In this document: positions 15,341 to 19,701 of the stretch, in pieces
Numbering within the stretch: the stretch's first letter is position 1
Layout of the letters: each line of letters opens with the position of its first letter
Source of the DNA: RGIG5299 sp045588575
Lineage (GTDB): Bacteria; Bacillota; Clostridia; Oscillospirales; RGIG5299
NCBI GenBank assembly: GCA_045588575.1
Contig: JAZNEJ010000020.1
Location: forward strand, 1-19,701
Direction: 5' to 3'
Length of the DNA stretch: 19,701 nucleotides
The notes under the pieces: generated by a model
What the model saw: the letters and a program-made list of their open reading frames with translations, nothing else
What the model was told of the DNA's origin: nothing
Database searches by the model: none
Position numbers and translations under genes: made by a program

Positions 15341-16069
15341 ATGAAAAACGAAATCGTTTATAAATTAAAAAAATTTCTTAAAGGAAACGGATTTTATCTT
15401 GCCTTGGGACTCTCTCTCGTTGCGGTTTTAACCCTTGCGGTTACAACTGCGGGCGGAGATGTTCCGGAGCCCGAGCCGCCTGAAAACAGTCAAACGGAAT
15501 CCTTAACCCCTGCGGGAAAGGACGAAAGCAAGATTTATCCCGATGAAGAACCGTCAACTCCGGAAAATTCCGAATCGGAGGATGAACCCGAAAGCTCGGA
15601 ACCCATTCCCTCGGAGCCCGAGCCTGAGCCTGAACCTGAACCCGAACCTGAACCCGACAGACGCTTTTATTTGCCTATGGAAACCGACGTAATGCTTGAA
15701 TATTCCGAAAATACTCTTGTTTTTTCACCCACAACGGGCGATTACAGAACGCATCTTGCAGTAGATTTTGAAGGCGTTATAGGTGCAAAGGTAAAGGCGG
15801 TATCCTACGGAAAAGTTATTGATATTTACGATGATGAGCTTTACGGAAAAACGGTTGTAATAGAGCACGGAGAAGAAGTTTTTTCGCGTTATTCCGGTAT
15901 AAGAAACGTAGCGGTGGAAATGGGAGAAACGGTTGACGGCAAAACGGTAATAGGAGAATTATCAGGCTTTATTCCCATAGAGGAAAAGGACGGAACGCAT
16001 CTTCATTTTGAAATTATCAACAACGGCGAAAGAGTAAATCCCATGGATTTGTTCGAAGCTGCAAAATAA
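15341..16069 (+). CDS. spoIIQ: SpoIIQ-like M23 peptidase, forespore membrane protein
   Basis: LytM/M23 endopeptidase-fold protein. The position right after spoIID suggests SpoIIQ, which in the forespore membrane pairs with SpoIIIAH across the septum. The protein has 242 residues: a short basic cytoplasmic start, one membrane helix (about 17-38), an acidic Pro/Glu-rich linker (41-106) ending in seven tandem Pro-Glu pairs, then the M23 domain. Zinc ligands appear complete: H138 and D142 (THLAVD), and H220/H222 (GTHLHFE). Clostridial SpoIIQ often keeps the metal site while the Bacillus protein has lost it. ATG 15341 follows GGAGGA. A generic cell-wall M23 peptidase is the alternative; the neighbour decides. 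Confidence 0.8.
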   Translation: MKNEIVYKLKKFLKGNGFYLALGLSLVAVLTLAVTTAGGDVPEPEPPENSQTESLTPAGKDESKIYPDEEPSTPENSESEDEPESSEPIPSEPEPEPEPEPEPEPDRRFYLPMETDVMLEYSENTLVFSPTTGDYRTHLAVDFEGVIGAKVKAVSYGKVIDIYDDELYGKTVVIEHGEEVFSRYSGIRNVAVEMGETVDGKTVIGELSGFIPIEEKDGTHLHFEIINNGERVNPMDLFEAAK

Positions 16070-16076
16070 CTTAAAA

Positions 16077-16118
16077 AACGGAAATTTCGGTGATTTTATC
16101 GGGATTTCCGTTATTTTT
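16077..16118 (+). terminator. Intrinsic terminator after the spoIIQ-like gene
   Basis: AACGGAAAT (16077-16085) pairs with ATTTCCGTT (16104-16112), and ATTTTTT follows. The 18-base loop contains a small inner GAT/ATC pairing. It separates the spoIID-spoIIQ transcript from the sigma factor promoter. Confidence 0.75.
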
Positions 16119-16164
16119 TAATTAAAAAAAGAACAATTTTTAAATAAATATTTTAAAAAAACTA

Positions 16165-16193
16165 TTGACAAAACAATTTGAATAACATATACT
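16165..16193 (+). promoter_or_regulatory. Strong SigA promoter of the SigH-like gene
   Basis: Consensus TTGACA (16165-16170), 17 bases, TATACT (16188-16193). The start would be near 16200, about 27 bases before the chosen TTG. It is among the best promoters in the window. Confidence 0.8.
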
Positions 16194-16226
16194 ACCTATG
16201 TATCTAATAAATTTGGGTGATTGTTT

Positions 16227-16808
16227 TTGCAAAACGAAACAGAAAAAATAAGCTCCGAAAAAAGCGATATTTCTCTTATCAAAGCTTTTAAAAGCGGCGA
16301 CGATTTGGCTATCGGAATAATTTTTTCCCGTTACGCACCTTTTCTTAAAGCAAAGGCGGCGGCATTCGATTGCTCATATTATTACGAAGATTTAATGCAA
16401 GAGGGTAAAATAGGGCTTTTCAAAGCGGCTCTTCATTACAACGAAGAAAGCGGCGTGCCTTTTTCATCTTATGCAACCGTTTGCGCTTATCACGAAATGC
16501 TCAAGTTTTATAAGAGGGCGGTAATTCGTCAGCAGGAAAACGAGGTAAGCAGTCGCGATATTGCAAAAACCGTTGAGGCTCTTCCTCTTGAAGATTTATT
16601 TATAGGCGATGAAGGTGCCGAAACTATCGGCAAGATAATAGAATCCGAGCTTTCCGATTTTGAAAAGCAGGTTTTGAATTGCTATTTTGCAAAGAAAAGT
16701 TATGCCGAAATTGCAGAGGAAACAAACTGCAAGGTTAAATCGGTAGATAACGCTTTAACCAGAATAAAGCAAAAAATAGCAAGAAAATTGGCCTTTAAAG
16801 GTCAGTGA
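16227..16808 (+). CDS. sigH: Sigma-70 family factor, SigH (Spo0H)-like
   Basis: Alternative RNA polymerase sigma factor with regions 2 and 4 but no region 1, most like SigH, which controls entry into sporulation and stationary phase. The protein has 193 residues, slightly shorter than SigH (about 218). Region 2 includes YYYEDLMQEGKIGLFKAALHY and FSSYATVCAYHEML, typical of the core-binding and -10 part. Region 4 (about 140-190) reads LSDFEKQVLNCYFAKKSYAEI, then VKSVDNALTRIKQKI, nearly the SigH pattern. I chose TTG 16227, since GGTGATT is correctly spaced; the TTG at 16221 is too close. It sits after spoIID-spoIIQ, not in the usual sigH place beside rpmG-secE-nusG, so an SigH paralogue is possible. 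Confidence 0.78.
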   Translation: MQNETEKISSEKSDISLIKAFKSGDDLAIGIIFSRYAPFLKAKAAAFDCSYYYEDLMQEGKIGLFKAALHYNEESGVPFSSYATVCAYHEMLKFYKRAVIRQQENEVSSRDIAKTVEALPLEDLFIGDEGAETIGKIIESELSDFEKQVLNCYFAKKSYAEIAEETNCKVKSVDNALTRIKQKIARKLAFKGQ

Positions 16809-16821
16809 AATTAAATTGTAA

Positions 16822-16914
16822 ATGTGCCCGAATAGCTTAATCAAAGCGCTTGCTCCGATTGCGGAGAAGAGATTTCGGTTAAAGTCCGAATAAGGCGAAA
16901 AATATTTTTATTCA
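16822..16914 (+). other. Structured leader upstream of the zinc-ribbon gene
   Basis: The 120-base gap holds two clear hairpins: CTCCG-ATTG-CGGAG (16853-16866) and TTCGG (16874-16878) with CCGAA (16886-16890). The palindrome AAGCGCTT (16844-16851) and a distal GAATAA/TTATTC pair (16888-16893 with 16909-16914) lie around them. I see no terminator and no convincing promoter. It matches no riboswitch class I know. Confidence 0.4.
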
Positions 16915-16928
16915 AGGTAGGTAAAACC

Positions 16929-17207
16929 ATGTTCCAGGACAAAACTTTAGTCTGCAAAGAGTGTGGCAAAGAGTTCATATTCACAGCAGGCGAGCAGGAA
17001 TTCTACGCCGAAAAAGAATTCAAGAACGAACCTCAGCGTTGCAAAGAGTGCAGAGTTAACAGAAAACAGGCACTCAGAGCAAACAGAGAAATGTTCGAAG
17101 CAACTTGTGCAGGATGCGGCGGCGTTGCAAAAGTTCCTTTCCAGCCCAAAGACGGCAGACCCGTTTACTGCAGCGAGTGCTACGCAAAAATGAAGGACGA
17201 GCAGTAA
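16929..17207 (+). CDS. Small double zinc-ribbon protein, probably highly expressed
   Basis: A 92-residue cytoplasmic protein with two zinc ribbons, C9-x2-C12 with C38-x2-C41, and C60-x2-C63 with C81-x2-C84. The second is CxxC-x17-CxxC. Relatives of this type are common and uncharacterised in Clostridia; nucleic-acid or ribosome binding is possible but unproven. Codon use stands out: all seven Phe are TTC, all three Tyr TAC, all three Asn AAC and all three Asp GAC, while neighbours favour TTT, TAT and AAT. That suggests selection for heavy translation. AAGGTAGG lies nine bases or less before ATG 16929. It follows the SigH-like gene by a structured 120-base gap and ends at a strong terminator. 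Confidence 0.87.
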   Translation: MFQDKTLVCKECGKEFIFTAGEQEFYAEKEFKNEPQRCKECRVNRKQALRANREMFEATCAGCGGVAKVPFQPKDGRPVYCSECYAKMKDEQ

Positions 17208-17278
17208 TCTGCTCATCGGCGAATTAACTGCTTTGTTTAGTCTATTCAAAATAAACCATACAATGGCACGTTAATTAG

Positions 17279-17313
17279 AAAATCCGTCACACCGAGAGTG
17301 TGACGGATTTTTT
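17279..17313. terminator. Strong intrinsic terminator after the zinc-ribbon gene
   Basis: AATCCGTCACAC (17281-17292) pairs perfectly with GTGTGACGGATT (17298-17309), and two more A/T pairs extend the base. The loop is CGAGA and TTTTTT ends the structure on the plus strand. It lies between the zinc-ribbon gene and convergent bofA, so it may serve both. Confidence 0.93.
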
Positions 17314-17326
17314 GTGCTGAAACGAA

Positions 17327-17569
17327 TTAAAGAATATCAACAATCAGAGAAAAAATAACGCCCGGAATTCCGAAAAATGCGGAAGCGGAAAGCGATGCAA
17401 CCGATGCCTTCAAAGCAGTTCCCGTGAAAACGGAGCAAAGGTTAACGCCTGCAAATGCAATAAGACCCAAAGCCATGCTTTTTATGTAATCTTTAAATTT
17501 TTTGGAAAAAAGAAACAGGAAAAAACAAATGCATCCCAACACAAGAATAATAACGTCTGTTAAAGTCAT
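17327..17569 (-). CDS. bofA: BofA-family pro-sigma-K processing inhibitor
   Basis: Small membrane protein of 80 residues. In Bacillus, BofA in the outer forespore membrane holds back SpoIVFB so that pro-sigma-K is cleaved only when the forespore signals. Two hydrophobic segments (about 5-21 and 32-50) precede the diagnostic C-terminal block FFGIPGVIF (65-73), which is close to the GIPGV motif of the family. ATG 17569 has GGAG at a normal distance. It starts 12 bases after the yaaL-like gene, and yaaL-bofA is the conserved Firmicute pair, here without recR. Whether this species has a SpoIVFB/sigma-K step cannot be seen in this window. Confidence 0.82.
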   Translation of the reverse strand: MTLTDVIILVLGCICFFLFLFSKKFKDYIKSMALGLIAFAGVNLCSVFTGTALKASVASLSASAFFGIPGVIFSLIVDIL

Positions 17570-17581
17570 AATAATCTCCTT

Positions 17582-17815
17582 TTAAATCGCTTCTTTGTTT
17601 TGATTGTTTCGGTAGCTTTTAATTTCTTTTAAAAGCTTGCGGTATTTTGCATTTAACGCCTCTAATTTGTAAATTGAGGAATCAAGCAAATCGGAGTCGG
17701 TTGTAAAATTAAAAATATTCTCGGCATTTTCAAGCTCGTTCTTTACATTGTTTAGCTCCTGTATCATCAACGCCATTTTTATATCTTTTTGCTTTTGTTT
17801 GAAAAATAAATTCAA
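17582..17815 (-). CDS. yaaL: YaaL-like DUF2508 small protein
   Basis: A 77-residue, mostly helical, charged soluble protein. The block SIYKLEALNAKYRKLLKEIK fits the DUF2508 pattern (short helix, then A-x-x-RY-x-x-LL-x-E-x-K). The place directly before bofA matches yaaL in Bacillus, so the name rests on both. Its function is unknown in any species I recall. I chose TTG 17815 since AAGGAGTGAT is eight bases away; the GTG at 17824 is part of that ribosome binding site. It is the first gene of the yaaL-bofA unit and is preceded by a sigma-E-like promoter. Confidence 0.72.
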   Translation of the reverse strand: MNLFFKQKQKDIKMALMIQELNNVKNELENAENIFNFTTDSDLLDSSIYKLEALNAKYRKLLKEIKSYRNNQNKEAI

Positions 17816-17845
17816 GAATATCACTCCTTGATAAAATATATTTCG

Positions 17846-17874
17846 ATTATAAGCAAATAAGAATTAAAATATTC
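17846..17874 (-). promoter_or_regulatory. Sigma-E-like promoter of yaaL-bofA
   Basis: On the minus strand GAATATT (17868-17874) matches kmATATT fully except that only the degenerate positions vary. Exactly 14 bases later CTTATAAT (17846-17853) matches six of eight of CATACAmT. The inner TATAAT could also serve SigA, but its best -35 (TTGAAT) is at a poor 19-base spacing. Mother-cell expression would suit BofA. Confidence 0.5.
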
Positions 17875-17881
17875 AAAAATG

Positions 17882-17910
17882 TTGACTAACCGGAAAATTT
17901 AATGTAAAAT
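17882..17910 (+). promoter_or_regulatory. SigA promoter of rsmD-coaD
   Basis: TTGACT (17882-17887), 17 bases, TAAAAT (17905-17910). The start would be near 17917, with GGAG at 17929-17932 before the ATG at 17939. It is divergent from the yaaL-bofA promoter. Confidence 0.75.
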
Positions 17911-17938
17911 CATATAAAGATATTTTTTGGAGAAGACT

Positions 17939-18505
17939 ATGAGAGTAATATCGGGAAACCGAAGAGGGAAGAAGCTGTTAACGCCAAAAGGGCTTGATAC
18001 AAGACCTACGTTAGACAGCGTTAAAGAATCTCTTTTCAATATAATTGCATTTATGACCGACGCCGAAACCGTTTTGGATATGTTTGGCGGAAGCGGTCAG
18101 CTCGGTATTGAAGCGGTGAGCCGCGGAGCAAGCCGTGCGGTTATTTGCGAAACCTCAAACGAGGCTTACGACGTTATATTAAAGAATGTTAAGTCTTGCG
18201 GCTTTACAGATAACGTAACCCTTGTAAAAAGGGATGTTTTCGACTTTTTAAGGAGTTACAAAAACAAGCCTTTTGACCTTGTTTTTATAGACCCTCCATA
18301 TAAAAAATCTCTTGCCGATAAGGCTCTTAAAGCTTTAACCGAAAAGGAAAATTTGCTTTCGAATAAAGCCGTTTTGGCGGCGGAAACGTCATTTGATGAG
18401 GAGCTTTCTGAAAAATACGGCGAATTTGAATTGCAAAAATGCGCAAAATATGGTACAATAAAACTATGGATATATAAAAAGAAAGCAGAGGGTGAAACGG
18501 AATGA
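17939..18505 (+). CDS. rsmD: 16S rRNA (guanine966-N2)-methyltransferase RsmD
   Basis: SAM-dependent enzyme that methylates N2 of G966 in 16S rRNA. The protein has 188 residues. The family opening MRVISGNRRGKKL and the TRPTLDSVKESLFN block (21-34) are followed by the SAM-binding DMFGGSGQLGIEA (47-59) and the catalytic DPPY at 118-121. I chose ATG 17939 with GGAG six bases upstream; the frame is open four codons further up to a TTG, which includes the ribosome binding site. It overlaps the coaD start by four bases (ATGA). rsmD-coaD is a standard Firmicute pair. Confidence 0.95.
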   Translation: MRVISGNRRGKKLLTPKGLDTRPTLDSVKESLFNIIAFMTDAETVLDMFGGSGQLGIEAVSRGASRAVICETSNEAYDVILKNVKSCGFTDNVTLVKRDVFDFLRSYKNKPFDLVFIDPPYKKSLADKALKALTEKENLLSNKAVLAAETSFDEELSEKYGEFELQKCAKYGTIKLWIYKKKAEGETE

Positions 18506-18972
18506 AAATTGCGGTTTTTCCGGGAACCTTTGACCCTGTTACCAAAGGTCATTTAAACGTTATAAAAAAAGCGGCAGCACTCTTTGACGAAGTTTACGTT
18601 GCCGTAATGATAAACGCCGAAAAAAAGAGTATGTTTTCGCCTCTTGAACGTCTTGAAATGATTAGGCTTTCAATTGAGGGAATGGAAAACGTTAAGGCTG
18701 AAACCTTCGACGGATTTATGACCGATTACTGCCGTTTCAGAAAAGCGAGCCATATTGTGAGAGGCGTTCGAAACTCGCAGGACTTTGAATATGAAAAAAT
18801 GCTTTCGGCGGTTTATAAACAAGCGGCGCCCGAAATAGAAACCGTTTGCTTTATTGCCGATGAAACCGATTATCATATAACCTCAACGGTGGCAAGAGAA
18901 TTTATAAAATACGGCAAAGACTTAAAGGGTTTGCTTCCCGAAAAAGTTATTGAATATATTAAGGAGAAATAA
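18502..18972 (+). CDS. coaD: Phosphopantetheine adenylyltransferase
   Basis: Fourth step of CoA synthesis: transfers AMP from ATP to 4'-phosphopantetheine. The protein has 156 residues, full length for this hexameric enzyme. PGTFDPVTKGH (7-17) holds the nucleotidyltransferase T-x-G-H motif. RGVRNSQDFEYE is the usual RGLR-x-x-D-x-x-YE block. HITSTVAREF corresponds to the ISS-x-x-VRE motif. It overlaps rsmD by four bases, and its last codons include the AAGGAG ribosome binding site of the next gene, so all three are co-expressed. Confidence 0.96.
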   Translation: MKIAVFPGTFDPVTKGHLNVIKKAAALFDEVYVAVMINAEKKSMFSPLERLEMIRLSIEGMENVKAETFDGFMTDYCRFRKASHIVRGVRNSQDFEYEKMLSAVYKQAAPEIETVCFIADETDYHITSTVAREFIKYGKDLKGLLPEKVIEYIKEK

Positions 18973-18974
18973 AA

Positions 18975-19439
18975 ATGGCATCGTTATTTGAAGATATACT
19001 CGAAGAGCTTGAGGAAATGGCGGAAGAAGCGTTTAACGTTCCTCTTTCGGGCGGAAAATGTCTTGTAGACGGCGAAAAGCTCAGAGAAAAGCTTGAAGAT
19101 TTACGTGTTAATCTTCCCGTTGAGATTAAAAAGGCAAACGAAATTTGCAAAGAGCGTGATAAAATAATAGAGCGCGCAAAAAAAGAATACGATGCAAAGC
19201 TTGCAGCCGCCGAAACGAAGGCACAGTATTTGCTCGATAACAACAACATAATGAAACAAGCAAAATTAAATGCCGACGCTATTTTAAAGGATGCAAACGA
19301 CGAAGCGAAAAGACTTCGTACCGCTGCCTGCCAGTTTATAGACGATAACGTGAAAGAGGCCGAAGAACGTCTTACGGAGTCGCTTAAATCGGTAAAACAG
19401 GTTAGAAACAAGATTGCGGAAATAAATTCAAAAAAATAA
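18975..19439 (+). CDS. Conserved coiled-coil protein found beside coaD
   Basis: A 154-residue soluble protein with no catalytic motif. The first 25 residues are acidic. A conserved short block follows (NVPLSGGKCLVDGEKL, 21-36), then LRVNLPVEIKKA, and the rest (about 55-150) is one long charged coiled coil rich in Ala, Lys and Glu. Proteins of this plan sit after rsmD-coaD in many Clostridia and are often labelled only as ATPase or DivIVA-like. The coil looks somewhat like V-type ATPase stalk subunits, but no ATPase operon is near. A scaffold or membrane-tethered role is a guess. ATG 18975 follows AAGGAG by eight bases, and the gene starts two bases after the coaD stop. Confidence 0.8.
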   Translation: MASLFEDILEELEEMAEEAFNVPLSGGKCLVDGEKLREKLEDLRVNLPVEIKKANEICKERDKIIERAKKEYDAKLAAAETKAQYLLDNNNIMKQAKLNADAILKDANDEAKRLRTAACQFIDDNVKEAEERLTESLKSVKQVRNKIAEINSKK

Positions 19440-19463
19440 TTTTAAAAAAATGTAAAATTATAG

Positions 19464-19492
19464 TTGACAAAAGCGCCTTTGAGTGTTACAAT
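19464..19492 (+). promoter_or_regulatory. Strong SigA promoter of tRNA-Lys
   Basis: Consensus TTGACA (19464-19469), 17 bases, TACAAT (19487-19492). Transcription would start near 19499, about 12 bases before the mature tRNA. Confidence 0.85.
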
Positions 19493-19505
19493 ATTTAGGC
19501 GCTTT
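19470..19505. repeat. Inverted repeat straddling the tRNA-Lys -10 box
   Basis: AAAGCGCCT (19470-19478) and AGGCGCTTT (19497-19505) are perfect 9-bp reverse complements with 18 bases between them. The left arm is in the promoter spacer, directly after TTGACA; the right arm covers the likely transcription start. As the left arm is not in the tRNA transcript, any action there would be on DNA; in read-through RNA from the upstream gene it could fold. Confidence 0.7.
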
Positions 19506-19510
19506 GAAAT

Positions 19511-19586
19511 GAACCATTAGCTCAGTAGGTAGAGCACATGACTTTTAATCATGGTGTCCGGAGTTCGACTCTCCGATGGTTCACCA
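19511..19586 (+). tRNA. tRNA-Lys (anticodon UUU)
   Basis: A complete 76-base tRNA with encoded CCA. Acceptor arms GAACCAT and ATGGTTC pair fully. The D arm is GCTC/GAGC. The anticodon arm is CATGA-CTTTTAA-TCATG, which places TTT as anticodon, so lysine. The T arm is CGGAG-TTCGACT-CTCCG. It has its own promoter just upstream and a terminator-like hairpin nine bases downstream. Confidence 0.97.
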
Positions 19587-19594
19587 AGTATGAT

Positions 19595-19638
19595 AATCCC
19601 ATCCAAGCCTTGATAGGTCTGGGTGGGATTGTTTGTTT
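19595..19638 (+). terminator. Terminator-like hairpin after tRNA-Lys
   Basis: Bases 19595-19610 pair with 19615-19630 over 16 positions, with two G-T wobbles and one A/C mismatch, around the loop TGAT. GTTTGTTT follows. The right arm is also the left end of the 80-bp palindrome. Confidence 0.8.
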
Positions 19639-19701
19639 ATGAAAGAAAAGTGCGGCTAATTAATTAGCCGCACTTTTCTTTCATAAACAAACAATCCCAC
19701 C
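19622..19701. repeat. Perfect 80-bp palindrome reaching the end of the window
   Basis: Bases 19622-19661 are the exact reverse complement of 19662-19701, with no spacer; the centre is AATT/AATT at 19661/19662. It starts GGTGGGATTG and ends CAATCCCACC, the last base of the window, so its full size is unknown. The inner part (GTGCGGCTAATT and its complement, flanked by A and T runs) alone would be a normal bidirectional terminator. The perfect outer symmetry is not needed for that. Confidence 0.95.

Noticed and set aside
16822..16893. 23-codon leader peptide before the zinc-ribbon gene
   Set aside because: No ribosome binding site, rare codons, and the segment is mostly explained by hairpins.
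17257..17264. Perfect sigma-E -10 sequence CATACAAT on the plus strand
   Set aside because: No kmATATT-like -35 lies 13-15 bases upstream, and there is no gene downstream before the terminator at 17279.
17816..17824. GTG at 17824 as start of the yaaL-like gene
   Set aside because: The GTG is part of AAGGAGTGAT, the ribosome binding site for TTG 17815.

Overview
This window looks like chromosomal DNA of an AT-rich, spore-forming Firmicute of the class Clostridia. An uncultured Oscillospiraceae/Ruminococcaceae-type gut lineage is my best guess. The reasons are SigA-type promoters, strong AGGAGG ribosome binding sites, TTG and GTG starts, sporulation genes (spoIID, a spoIIQ-like M23 gene, bofA, a SigH-type sigma factor) and the Firmicute darA-holB-ricT cluster. 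Nothing looks like a phage, transposon or CRISPR array, and no gene-free stretch exceeds 300 bp.

Layout, left to right. (1) Minus-strand lepA-hemW unit at 113-3029, with two minus-strand promoter candidates pointing out of the left edge. (2) Two uncharacterised membrane-associated proteins converge on a bidirectional terminator near 3500: a small one (3148-3483, +) and a signal-peptide/lectin-like/C-terminal-anchor protein (3512-4345, -). (3) A plus-strand unit at 4608-10122: DnaD-type and DnaC/DnaI-type helicase-loading proteins, an Orn/Lys/Arg decarboxylase-family protein, the c-di-AMP receptor DarA, the clamp-loader subunit HolB, and RicT. It resembles the Bacillus yaaO-tmk-yaaQ-yaaR-holB-yaaT cluster but lacks tmk and yaaR. 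(4) Minus-strand citrate synthase, a membrane-anchored TPR/chitobiase-like/LRR protein, and a PHP-family phosphatase (10156-14205). (5) Plus-strand spoIID, spoIIQ-like, SigH-like sigma factor and a small double zinc-ribbon protein with unusually C-ending codons (14326-17207). (6) Minus-strand yaaL-bofA behind a sigma-E-like promoter. (7) Plus-strand rsmD-coaD-coiled-coil gene, then tRNA-Lys(UUU) with its own promoter and terminator.

The genes mainly serve housekeeping roles (replication start and clamp loading, c-di-AMP sensing, translation, 16S rRNA methylation, CoA synthesis) and sporulation (engulfment, sigma regulation). I see no complete novel system. The most striking raw-sequence features are at the right end: a perfect 80-bp palindrome running to the last base, and a perfect 9-bp inverted repeat straddling the -10 box of the tRNA promoter. 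The palindrome may be a terminal fold-back assembly artefact. Several starts were moved to the codon with a proper ribosome binding site (hemW 1225, lectin-like protein 4345, DnaD 4608, DnaC 5546, holB 8271, SigH-like 16227, yaaL 17815, rsmD 17939).
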